This document shows positions 1-5,240 of a stretch of 5,564 nucleotides of DNA, one piece after another. The DNA is from Syntrophaceae bacterium UBA1411 (GTDB lineage Bacteria > Desulfobacterota > Syntrophia > Syntrophales > Smithellaceae). Position numbers and translations under genes: made by a program. The DNA lies in assembly GCA_002304995.1 (NCBI GenBank), contig DBPV01000086.1, positions 26,340 through 31,903 of the forward strand. Reading direction: 5' to 3'. The number at the start of each line of letters is the position of its first letter. Position 1 is the first letter of the stretch. The notes under the pieces were generated by a model that saw nothing but the letters and a program-made list of their open reading frames with translations, searched no databases and was not told the DNA's origin.

Positions 1-2
1 AA

Positions 3-317
3 ACCTGCGCGGAAAAAATCGATCTGGCCTGCTGGGGCATCGGCCACGGCCGGTGCGTCGACGACCGGCTGCTTTCCGCGTTGTCCGGCCGACAAATTGC
101 GGTCGGCAAAGATAAGTTCCAGCGCGATCTTTGCGGCTGCGCCGCGAGCGTCGATATCGGCGACTACAACACCTGCGGACACTTGTGCGCCTACTGCTAC
201 GCCAATCGCAGCCGGGACAGAGTCGCCGAAAACCGGCGCCGGCATGACGACCAGTCGCCGCTCTTGATCGGCCGCTCGGACGAAAGCCCGGAACTTCCGA
301 ATGAAACGCCATCCTGA
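3..317 (+). CDS. DUF1848 family protein, C-terminal part (5' end outside window)
   Basis: The frame is open from the window edge to a TGA at 315-317 and gives 104 residues. The visible part begins TCAEKIDLACWGIGHGRCVD and contains CGCAASVDIGDYNTC followed by GHLCAYCYAN. This cysteine-rich block is the hallmark of the C-terminal end of DUF1848 proteins, which are usually about 300 residues. The cysteines at 174-176, 186-188 and 195-197 form C-x3-C-x2-C, the spacing used by radical SAM enzymes to bind a 4Fe-4S cluster, so iron-sulfur binding is plausible. The biochemical function of the family is not established to my knowledge. A TTG at 81 could be read as a start, but homology continues upstream of it, so it is internal. 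After 'SPLLIG' the last 18 or so residues do not resemble the usual family ending and look divergent. The family call is firm and the function is unknown. Confidence 0.88.
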   Translation, partial: TCAEKIDLACWGIGHGRCVDDRLLSALSGRQIAVGKDKFQRDLCGCAASVDIGDYNTCGHLCAYCYANRSRDRVAENRRRHDDQSPLLIGRSDESPELPNETPS

Positions 318-344
318 TTCCGGCGCGTCCCGGCCCCGCCGGCC

Positions 345-364
345 GTCGGCCGATTCCGGCCGAC
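345..364 (+). terminator. GC-rich hairpin downstream of the DUF1848 gene, possible terminator
   Basis: A perfect 7-bp inverted repeat (GTCGGCC at 345-351, GGCCGAC at 358-364) encloses a 6-base loop and lies 27 bases after the stop codon. No T-tract follows, so it is not a canonical intrinsic terminator. It could slow polymerase or protect the 3' end. The surrounding sequence is generally rich in CGGCC, so chance pairing is possible. Confidence 0.3.
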
Positions 365-404
365 CCGGAGCGGCCAGCGTCAAAGTGCCGCGCAAAAAAT
401 GATC

Positions 405-435
405 TTGACTGAGCCGGAAAAGGGACGGATAAAAT
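405..435 (+). promoter_or_regulatory. Putative sigma-70-type promoter for the acetyltransferase gene
   Basis: TTGACT at 405-410 matches five of six -35 consensus bases. An AT-rich GATAAAAT follows at 428-435. It can be read as a -10 box either as GATAAA with a 17-base spacer or as TAAAAT with a 19-base spacer. This is the only AT-rich patch in an otherwise GC-rich spacer, and it ends 44 bases before the chosen ATG at 480, leaving room for a short leader. Confidence 0.5.
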
Positions 436-479
436 ATTTTGCAAGATAACATCCAATGCAAGCTTGGGAGGCCCGGATC

Positions 480-968
480 ATGGCATACCAAATCCGCGAA
501 GGCGGTAAAGAAGACGTTGACATGCTCGTCGATGTGATCCGCGACGCTTTTCAGGACGTGGCGGACCGCTTCGGACTCACGCCGGAAAACAGTCCGACGC
601 ATCCCTCCAACTGCCGCCCCGAATGGCTGCTGCGGGAAATGAATCGCGGCGTCGTCTATTTCATTCTGGAAACCGGAGGGGAGGCGGCGGGCGTTGTCGC
701 CCTGGAAAAAATCAACGATGAAGTCTGTTACCTGGAGCGTCTGGCCGTCCTTCCGCAGCACCGCCGGCGCGGATTCGGCGAGGCGCTGGTGCGGCGCGTT
801 TTAGCGCAGGCCCGGCAGATGAAGGCTTACCGCGTGCAGATCGGCATCATCGCCGACCACCGGGAATTGCACGACTGGTATGAGAAACTGGGCTTTGAAG
901 ACGTGGAGAGCAAAACGTTTCCGCAATTGATGTTTCGCGTGGCTTTTCTCGCTTACTATTTCAATTGA
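480..968 (+). CDS. GNAT-family N-acetyltransferase
   Basis: This encodes 162 residues. The ATG at 480 is preferred over the in-frame ATG at 456 because GGGAGG at 466-471 sits 8 bases before it, and the protein then begins MAYQIREGG as GNAT domains usually do. GNAT enzymes transfer an acetyl group from acetyl-CoA to an amine in the cytoplasm. Visible signatures are the beta-4 strand and motif A: LERLAVLPQHRRRGFGEAL at about residues 86-104, with R95-x-x-G98-x-G100 forming the pyrophosphate-binding loop. The motif B region HDWYEKLGFED at 131-141 is also typical. The length is normal for a single GNAT domain. The substrate cannot be read from the sequence; small-molecule or protein N-acetylation are both possible. 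The gene stands alone, behind its own putative promoter and facing a convergent neighbour 41 bases away. Confidence 0.9.
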   Translation: MAYQIREGGKEDVDMLVDVIRDAFQDVADRFGLTPENSPTHPSNCRPEWLLREMNRGVVYFILETGGEAAGVVALEKINDEVCYLERLAVLPQHRRRGFGEALVRRVLAQARQMKAYRVQIGIIADHRELHDWYEKLGFEDVESKTFPQLMFRVAFLAYYFN

Positions 969-972
969 AGGC

Positions 973-992
973 GCGGCGGCCGAAGCCGCCGC
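973..992. terminator. Perfect 8-bp hairpin with CGAA tetraloop between convergent genes
   Basis: GCGGCGGC at 973-980 pairs with GCCGCCGC at 985-992 around the loop CGAA. The hairpin lies between the acetyltransferase stop at 968 and the AbfD-like stop at 1010, so it could act at the 3' end of both transcripts. Neither side carries a T-run, so efficient intrinsic termination is uncertain. A 10-bp palindrome TTCAATTGAA at 960-969 overlaps the acetyltransferase stop. Confidence 0.45.
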
Positions 993-1009
993 ACCCGGAT
1001 TCGACAGCG

Positions 1010-2512
1010 CTATTTCTTGACACTGGTACTGGCGAGCGCTTCGCGGTCGCCGCCGCTCATGCCGGCGATGTACTTCACCAGCTTCTTGCGGGATTCGATG
1101 TCATACTGCGTGGTGATGGCGATCTGTTCCATGATCGGCGAACCGCCGCCGTGGAAGGCCCCGATGTTGCGGACGCCGCCGGTGGCCGAGCAGAGCTTGT
1201 CGCCCAGATAACGCCAGAACTGAGCCTGGTCTTCAGCGGTGATCTTGGGATTGCGTTTGGTGTACTTCAACAGCAGATCTCCCGTTTCCGGATTCAGGAA
1301 ATCTTTTTCGTGCGGGAAGGTGGCCGTGACGCCGCCGGAAATGTCGCAGAGGATTTCGGATTCGCGCCAGACCGCCTCGCCGGAGAGACACCGGCCGACG
1401 TTGCAGTAGATCGAATGCGGAATGTAGGTGCCGGGGCCGTAGGGAATGAAGCCTTTGCCCGGCATGAACACCTTCGGCCCGCCCAGGTCGGAGGCCGTGT
1501 AGCCCGCGGCATAGCCCAGTTCCGTGACCATGATGATTTCCGCCAGCTTTTCGCGCACGTGTTCGGCCTTGTGAATGTTGTTGCATTCGGCGGCGAGCGC
1601 CGCCATGCCGAGGATGATGTCGCCGATGGCCGGCTTGCAGCCCGAGTAGGAATGGCGGTGGAACAGGGCAAAGAGCAGGGCGTTGACGCCGCCGTGCTGC
1701 CACTCTCCGGCCAGAAAGACGCGCTCCCAGGGGATGAAGCAGTTTTCGAAAATCATGTAGGAGTCGGTCGATCCCTCCATGAAGCCGCGTTTGAAGTGTT
1801 CCCTCTCGCGCAGCGCGTGAATCGTGACGACCTGCTTGAGGCCGTCCCAGTCGCCGGGAACGGCGAAGGCTACGGCGTAGTCCTTATCCTGCTCGCGCAG
1901 CGCGCGGGTCGGCACGACCAGCACTTCGTCCGCTACGGAGGCTTCGGAAATGTGCAGTTTGCATCCTTCCACCACGATGCCGTCTTTCAGGCGTTCCTTG
2001 ATGTAAACGTAGGAGCCGGGAGTGGGCTGGTCGGCGGGCCTGAGCATGCGGTCGCCCTTGACGTCGGTTTGCGCGCAGCAGGCGACCAGGTCTTCCTTCT
2101 GGAAGCGCAGCATCCATTTTTTGAAGTTTTCGTGATAGGCGGTTTCTCCCGGTTTGACCTTGTCGGCTTCGTAAGACACGTTATAGATGGCATTGGCGGC
2201 ATCGATTCCCATGCAGCGCTGGATGCAGCCGCCGACTTTCTGGCAGAGCATCCGGGTCATGTCCTGCTTGCGGTGCAGGTCTTCGGTGTTCTGATGGATG
2301 TGGGTGAAGCGGTTGATGCGCTCCCCCGTCAAATGCGAGATGGCCGTCATCAGATCCTGGTTTTCGGGCCTTTCCGCTTCGTCGTACGTGGTGCCGATCG
2401 TGTTGAGGCACCGCATCTGCAGTTCATCGGTGCGGTCGATCAGTTGGCCGTCGAAGTAAAGGTTGCGCTTCATTTTGGACAAACCGTTGATGTAGTCTTG
2501 CTTTGTTCTCAT
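1010..2512 (-). CDS. 4-hydroxybutyryl-CoA dehydratase / HpaB-family flavo-iron-sulfur enzyme (AbfD-like)
   Basis: This encodes 500 residues, close to the usual 480-490 of AbfD. The start is supported by AAGGAG (complement of 2521-2526), 8 bases before the ATG. The family fold is that of acyl-CoA dehydrogenases and HpaB flavin hydroxylases. AbfD uses FAD and a 4Fe-4S cluster to dehydrate 4-hydroxybutyryl-CoA to crotonyl-CoA through a ketyl radical, and also isomerises vinylacetyl-CoA. All four cluster ligands have visible counterparts: C96 and C100 in GGCIQRCMG, and H285 and C292 in FHRHSYSGCK, with the same C-x3-C and H-x6-C spacing as the Clostridium aminobutyricum enzyme. Y289 and K293 also match. 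By remembered alignment, catalytic Thr190, Glu257 and Glu455 correspond to S189, D250 and G451, so the true substrate may differ. Complete cluster ligands argue against a plain HpaB monooxygenase. No CoA-transferase or alcohol dehydrogenase gene is adjacent. The family call is firm and the exact reaction is open. Confidence 0.85.
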   Translation of the reverse strand: MRTKQDYINGLSKMKRNLYFDGQLIDRTDELQMRCLNTIGTTYDEAERPENQDLMTAISHLTGERINRFTHIHQNTEDLHRKQDMTRMLCQKVGGCIQRCMGIDAANAIYNVSYEADKVKPGETAYHENFKKWMLRFQKEDLVACCAQTDVKGDRMLRPADQPTPGSYVYIKERLKDGIVVEGCKLHISEASVADEVLVVPTRALREQDKDYAVAFAVPGDWDGLKQVVTIHALREREHFKRGFMEGSTDSYMIFENCFIPWERVFLAGEWQHGGVNALLFALFHRHSYSGCKPAIGDIILGMAALAAECNNIHKAEHVREKLAEIIMVTELGYAAGYTASDLGGPKVFMPGKGFIPYGPGTYIPHSIYCNVGRCLSGEAVWRESEILCDISGGVTATFPHEKDFLNPETGDLLLKYTKRNPKITAEDQAQFWRYLGDKLCSATGGVRNIGAFHGGGSPIMEQIAITTQYDIESRKKLVKYIAGMSGGDREALASTSVKK

Positions 2513-2520
2513 GCTTTTTT

Positions 2521-2526
2521 CTCCTT
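2521..2526 (-). promoter_or_regulatory. Ribosome binding site of the AbfD-like gene
   Basis: The minus strand reads AAGGAG here, followed by 8 bases to the ATG at 2512. It is a near-ideal Shine-Dalgarno sequence and fixes the start. The rest of the leader, up to about 2700, shows no clear minus-strand promoter. The TATATA at 2659-2664 is self-complementary and could in principle serve as a -10 box in both directions. Confidence 0.7.
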
Positions 2527-2636
2527 CTATTTAATTTTGTTTTGTCGAAACCGGGAGGGGGAAAAATGATTTCGGGACGGGAGCGGACGGCGGCTTGCCG
2601 GACCGGCGGAGATTTTCAGTTGGAACTTTTTTCATG

Positions 2637-2666
2637 TTGACACTGTCCCTGTTTCCCCTATATAGG
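2637..2666 (+). promoter_or_regulatory. Putative sigma-70 promoter for the dedA unit
   Basis: TTGACA at 2637-2642 is a perfect -35 box. A -10 box can be read as TATATA at 2659-2664 (16-base spacer) or TATAGG at 2661-2666 (18-base spacer), each matching four of six consensus bases. The implied start near 2670 gives a leader of about 50 bases before the dedA ATG. The -35 box lies inside GACACTGTCCCTGT, which might belong to a repeat family, so the match could be coincidental. Confidence 0.5.
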
Positions 2667-2667
2667 A

Positions 2668-2682
2668 TGCCACGCAATGGCA
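2668..2682. repeat. Inverted repeat TGCCA-N5-TGGCA at the putative dedA transcription start
   Basis: TGCCA at 2668-2672 and TGGCA at 2678-2682 are perfect complements separated by five bases. The element lies just downstream of the putative -10 box, where a repressor dimer could block transcription. It could instead form a small RNA hairpin in the leader. Five-base arms can arise by chance, so this is only a candidate operator. Confidence 0.3.
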
Positions 2683-2718
2683 GTCGAATTGCCTCTTTTT
2701 TAAGAGTATAGCACAAAT

Positions 2719-3387
2719 ATGGATATAATCCTCTACTTTATAGATTTCTTCATTCACCTCGACAAGTATCTTCCGGGAATTGTCCAGAGTTTTGGCGCAT
2801 GGATTTATGTTCTTGTATTTATAGTTATATTTTGTGAAACCGGCCTTGTGGTGACGCCTATCCTGCCCGGCGATTCCCTTTTGTTCGCCCTGGGCGCCCT
2901 GGCGGCGCTGGGGGCTTTGAACCTTGAAGTCCTGCTGATTTTGCTGTGCATCGCCGGCATCGCCGGGGACAGCGTCAACTACGCTATCGGACATTATATC
3001 GGCCCGAAGGTTTTTTCCTATGAGGACAGCCGCTTTTTCAAAAAGAAGTACCTGGAAAAGACCCATGCGTTTTATGAAAAACACGGCGGAAAAACGATTA
3101 TCATCGCCCGGTTCATGCCCATCATCCGCACGTTTGCTCCCTTTGTGGCCGGCGTCGGCGCCATGACATACGGGAAGTTTCTTTTGTATAATATTATCGG
3201 CGGTACGGCGTGGGTTTGTACTTTTCTTCTGGGCGGATATTTTTTCGGCAACATTTCCTCGGTTAAAAGCAACTTTACGCTGGTGATTTTCGCGATTATC
3301 ATCATATCCGTCATGCCGGGGATTATCGCCTATGTCCGCCATAAATTTTTTAACGGGTCCGATGCCATTGAAGAAATGAAGGATTGA
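2719..3387 (+). CDS. dedA: DedA-family inner membrane protein
   Basis: This encodes 222 residues. The N-terminus MDIILYFIDFFIHLD aligns with the start of E. coli DedA (about 219 residues) and the similarity runs along the whole length, so the ATG at 2719 is right despite a weak ribosome site (AAGAG at 2702-2706). DedA proteins are multi-pass membrane proteins. Members have been shown to return undecaprenyl phosphate across the cytoplasmic membrane, and others support proton-motive-force and drug tolerance phenotypes. Key family residues are present: E40 in FCETGL, D52 in LPGDSL, and R131 and R137 in ARFMPIIRTFAPFVAG. They correspond to E39, D51, R130 and R136, which are needed in E. coli YqjA. 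Membrane segments are visible near residues 28-48, 53-90, 155-177 and 186-206. The next gene starts 3 bases after the stop, so the two are almost certainly cotranscribed. The exact lipid substrate is inferred from the family. Confidence 0.93.
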   Translation: MDIILYFIDFFIHLDKYLPGIVQSFGAWIYVLVFIVIFCETGLVVTPILPGDSLLFALGALAALGALNLEVLLILLCIAGIAGDSVNYAIGHYIGPKVFSYEDSRFFKKKYLEKTHAFYEKHGGKTIIIARFMPIIRTFAPFVAGVGAMTYGKFLLYNIIGGTAWVCTFLLGGYFFGNISSVKSNFTLVIFAIIIISVMPGIIAYVRHKFFNGSDAIEEMKD

Positions 3388-3390
3388 TTG

Positions 3391-4233
3391 ATGAAACATT
3401 TTCCTGCTGCTGTTCTTGTCGCTCTGCTGGTTTTTCTGCTGCCGGCATCCGCCGCGGCAAAAAACCTGATCACGCTCGATCGCGATGTCACCGTCGAAGA
3501 AGGAGAGCAGGTGGACAACGTGGTCGTCTTCGGCGGACAGATCACGGTGAACGGCCTGGTGGAGCAAAACGTGCTGGCCGTCGCCGGTTCCGTCGTGCTG
3601 ACCAACAAGGCGGTGGTCCGGGGCAAGGTGATCGTCGTCGGCGGCGTGGTTGCCCGGGGGGCCGGTTCGCTGGTTTACGGCGACATTACGGAAATCAATT
3701 CGGCCACCCTGTCCGAGGCTTTTCATTCGGCGATGCGCGGCGAGCTGGAAGGCTGGTCGCTCATTTTAAATATTATCTCGCTGTGCTTCTTTGCCATTAT
3801 CCTCATCATCGCGCTTTTGATGACGCTCCTGGTCCCCCGGTGGCTCGCCGTCGTGGCCAACGCCATTGCAACGGGCAGGGTCAAGTCTTTTCTGTGGGGA
3901 TTTCTCGTCACGCTGCTGATCGTGCCTTTTTTCATGCTGCTCGCGGTTTCCATCATCGGCATTTTTCTCATTCCGCTGGCCTTTACCGCCCTTTTGCTCG
4001 CGGCCATCGTCGGCTTTATCGCCGTGGGGTCGCTTCTGGGCAACGCCGTCATCTCGAGAATTTTCCGCGGTTACAAAAAGTCTCTCGTGAAGGAAACCCT
4101 CGTGGGCTTGTGCCTGCTGTGGCTTTTGGGCTGGCTTCCCTTTTACATCGGAACGGTGATCAAGGCGCTGGCCATCACCTTCGGCCTGGGCGGCGTAGTG
4201 ATGAGCCTGATGCGCAGAAAAACCGTTCAGTAG
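3391..4233 (+). CDS. Secreted beta-helix / multi-pass membrane protein of unknown function
   Basis: This encodes 280 residues. The ATG at 3391 is chosen because AAGGA at 3379-3383 lies 7 bases upstream; the TTG at 3388 would be too close. Residues 1-23 look like a signal peptide (hydrophobic LVALLVFLLPASAAA, probable cut after ASAAA). Residues 40-100 are a run of short valine- and glycine-rich repeats such as VDNVVVFGGQITVNG, VLAVAGSVVL and VIVVGGVV, suggesting a small beta-helix like those in bactofilin-type 'polymer-forming' proteins. It would lie outside the cytoplasm. Residues 124-149, 167-218 and 236-273 are strongly hydrophobic and probably form four or five membrane helices. The C-terminus is basic (MRRKTVQ). 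I recognise the architecture from uncharacterised proteins but know no function. Tight coupling to dedA points to an envelope role, perhaps linked to lipid-carrier or membrane homeostasis; that is inference. Confidence 0.85.
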   Translation: MKHFPAAVLVALLVFLLPASAAAKNLITLDRDVTVEEGEQVDNVVVFGGQITVNGLVEQNVLAVAGSVVLTNKAVVRGKVIVVGGVVARGAGSLVYGDITEINSATLSEAFHSAMRGELEGWSLILNIISLCFFAIILIIALLMTLLVPRWLAVVANAIATGRVKSFLWGFLVTLLIVPFFMLLAVSIIGIFLIPLAFTALLLAAIVGFIAVGSLLGNAVISRIFRGYKKSLVKETLVGLCLLWLLGWLPFYIGTVIKALAITFGLGGVVMSLMRRKTVQ

Positions 4234-4246
4234 AAAAGAACTTTCC

Positions 4247-4264
4247 GGAATTCGCGCCGAATCC
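4247..4264. terminator. Weak hairpin between convergent genes
   Basis: ATTCG at 4250-4254 pairs with CGAAT at 4258-4262, and GG at 4247-4248 can pair with CC at 4263-4264 around a bulged A. On the minus strand it is followed by a moderately T-rich tail, so it could end the ferredoxin-like transcript, though it would then overlap readthrough towards the 3' end of the opposite gene. The stem is weak. No better terminator is visible in the 82-base gap between the stop codons at 4233 and 4316. Confidence 0.2.
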
Positions 4265-4315
4265 CCTTTCCCCGACGGTCTTTCCGCATTTTATGGCTCC
4301 CGGCCGAAGAAGGTC

Positions 4316-5077
4316 TTACGCAATCCATTCCTCCGTCAGCACATCCCCTTTCAGTCCGACAATGACCGCTTTCAGCGGCACTCTCCGGGAGGCCTTTTGC
4401 AGACCCGCCTGGGCGACCTGCATCAGTCCGCGGCAGCAGGGAACCTGCATCATGACGACGGTCAGCGTATTGATTTTGGCTTCATCCGCCAGGCGGCGGA
4501 TTTTCTCGACGTATTCGTCCAGGCCGGAATCCAGTTTGGGGCAGGCAATGGCCAGGCTCTTTCCCTTTAAGAAGCGGGCATGGAAATCGCCCGCGGCAAA
4601 CGCGGCGCAGTCCGCCGCGAGGACAACGTCTTTGCCCCGGAAGAAATCGGCCGCCGGATTGACCAGATGCAGCTGCACCGGCCAGTGCGTCAGCTCGGAC
4701 GGCTGGGGCGAGGACCCGGCCGCTGACGGAAGGCTTCTTTCCAGCGTCGTTTGCGCCGAGCCGGGACAGCCGGCGGGGGCCGCCATCGCGATGCCCTGCA
4801 ACGGCGTTGCGCTTTGCGTTTTCAGGGCTTCCTGCCGGCGTTTGGCCATGGCTTCGTGAACTTTTTTTTCATCGAAGGCATCCGCTTCCCGCTCTTCGAT
4901 GGACAGGGCGCCCTCCGGGCACTCGCCGATGCAGGCGCCCAGGCCGTCGCAGAAAACATCTCCCACCAGTTTGGCCTTGCCGTTGATGATTTTAATGGCT
5001 TCTTCGGCGCAGCCCGGCACGCACAAACTGCAGCCGGTGCACTTTTCTTCATCGATTTTGATGATCTTGCGTTTCAT
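4316..5077 (-). CDS. 4Fe-4S ferredoxin-like protein with cysteine-rich C-terminal domain
   Basis: This encodes 253 residues. A GGAG core within GAAGGGGAG (complement of 5086-5094) lies 8 bases before the ATG. Residues 1-60 are a ferredoxin domain. The first cluster motif is C13-x2-C16-x2-C19-x3-C23. The second is C43-DGLGA-C49-IGE-C53-P, which lacks the usual second cysteine (L46 instead). A variable Ala/Ser/Pro/Gln-rich stretch at about 86-130 includes GCPGS at 103-107. The C-terminal half, about 135-253, has scattered cysteines in conserved-looking settings: ADC157, IAC179-PKLD and VPC214-C215. I recognise this layout from anaerobe proteins annotated only as 4Fe-4S binding proteins; its partner and reaction are unknown to me. 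A soluble electron carrier or metal- or redox-linked regulator is plausible. It lies downstream of malate dehydrogenase on the same strand, but 232 bases and a strong hairpin separate them, so separate transcription is likely. Confidence 0.85.
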   Translation of the reverse strand: MKRKIIKIDEEKCTGCSLCVPGCAEEAIKIINGKAKLVGDVFCDGLGACIGECPEGALSIEEREADAFDEKKVHEAMAKRRQEALKTQSATPLQGIAMAAPAGCPGSAQTTLERSLPSAAGSSPQPSELTHWPVQLHLVNPAADFFRGKDVVLAADCAAFAAGDFHARFLKGKSLAIACPKLDSGLDEYVEKIRRLADEAKINTLTVVMMQVPCCRGLMQVAQAGLQKASRRVPLKAVIVGLKGDVLTEEWIA

Positions 5078-5101
5078 ACCCTGGACTCCCCTTCATTGAT
5101 G

Positions 5102-5111
5102 ATGACGTCAT
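5102..5111. promoter_or_regulatory. 10-bp palindrome upstream of the ferredoxin-like gene, possible operator
   Basis: ATGACGTCAT is a perfect palindrome whose nearest edge is 24 bases upstream of the start codon at 5077, in the leader or promoter zone. It could bind a dimeric regulator. No convincing -35/-10 pair is visible around it on the minus strand, and a single 10-bp palindrome can occur by chance. Confidence 0.25.
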
Positions 5112-5174
5112 TAAGAAAAAAGGTAATGATGAGAAACCGCAATGGCAAGGATAAACAAGGAAAAGTTTTTTTGT

Positions 5175-5206
5175 TTGCCCGGCGGGTTTGCGGACCCGCC
5201 GGGCAA
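5175..5206. terminator. 13-bp perfect hairpin in the mdh-ferredoxin spacer, atypical terminator
   Basis: TTGCCCGGCGGGT at 5175-5187 pairs perfectly with ACCCGCCGGGCAA at 5194-5206 around a 6-base loop. It is the strongest structure in the window and lies about 104 bases after the malate dehydrogenase stop codon. Reading from mdh, the stem is followed by an A-run and only later by four Ts. Reading on the plus strand, the T-run (5166-5172) precedes the stem. In neither direction is it a textbook intrinsic terminator. It most likely ends or trims the mdh transcript, but it could be a structured leader for the ferredoxin-like gene. Confidence 0.55.
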
Positions 5207-5240
5207 GGCGCTTCTGTAAAACTGCATTCGGAAAATATCA

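Noticed and set aside
431..440. The palindrome AAAATATTTT
   Set aside because: It is a simple A/T run overlapping the putative -10 box. With no second copy or GC content, it is not evidence for an operator.
456..479. An upstream in-frame ATG extending the acetyltransferase by eight residues
   Set aside because: It has no ribosome site, while the ATG at 480 has GGGAGG at ideal spacing and fits the usual GNAT N-terminus.
965..2569. A 534-codon plus-strand open frame opposite the AbfD-like gene
   Set aside because: It is a mirror of the recognised 500-residue enzyme. Its product resembles no family I know, it has no ribosome site, and long antisense frames are common opposite GC-rich codons.
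2531..2716. A 61-codon minus-strand open frame upstream of the AbfD-like gene
   Set aside because: It covers the divergent promoter region, has no convincing ribosome site and no recognisable product. An internal start at 2635 gives only about 34 residues and also lacks a ribosome site.
2724..2729. A perfect TATAAT
   Set aside because: It lies inside the first codons of dedA and has no -35 box at suitable distance. The N-terminus upstream of it matches E. coli DedA, so it is coding sequence.
2632..3726. A 364-codon minus-strand open frame across dedA and the start of the next gene
   Set aside because: It lies antisense to clearly homologous dedA, its product is low-complexity and hydrophilic, and no ribosome site precedes it.
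3384..4859. A 491-codon plus-strand open frame overlapping the beta-helix gene and the ferredoxin-like gene
   Set aside because: It is out of frame with the signal-peptide membrane protein and antisense to the ferredoxin-like gene. Its translation is arginine-rich and typical of a shadow frame.
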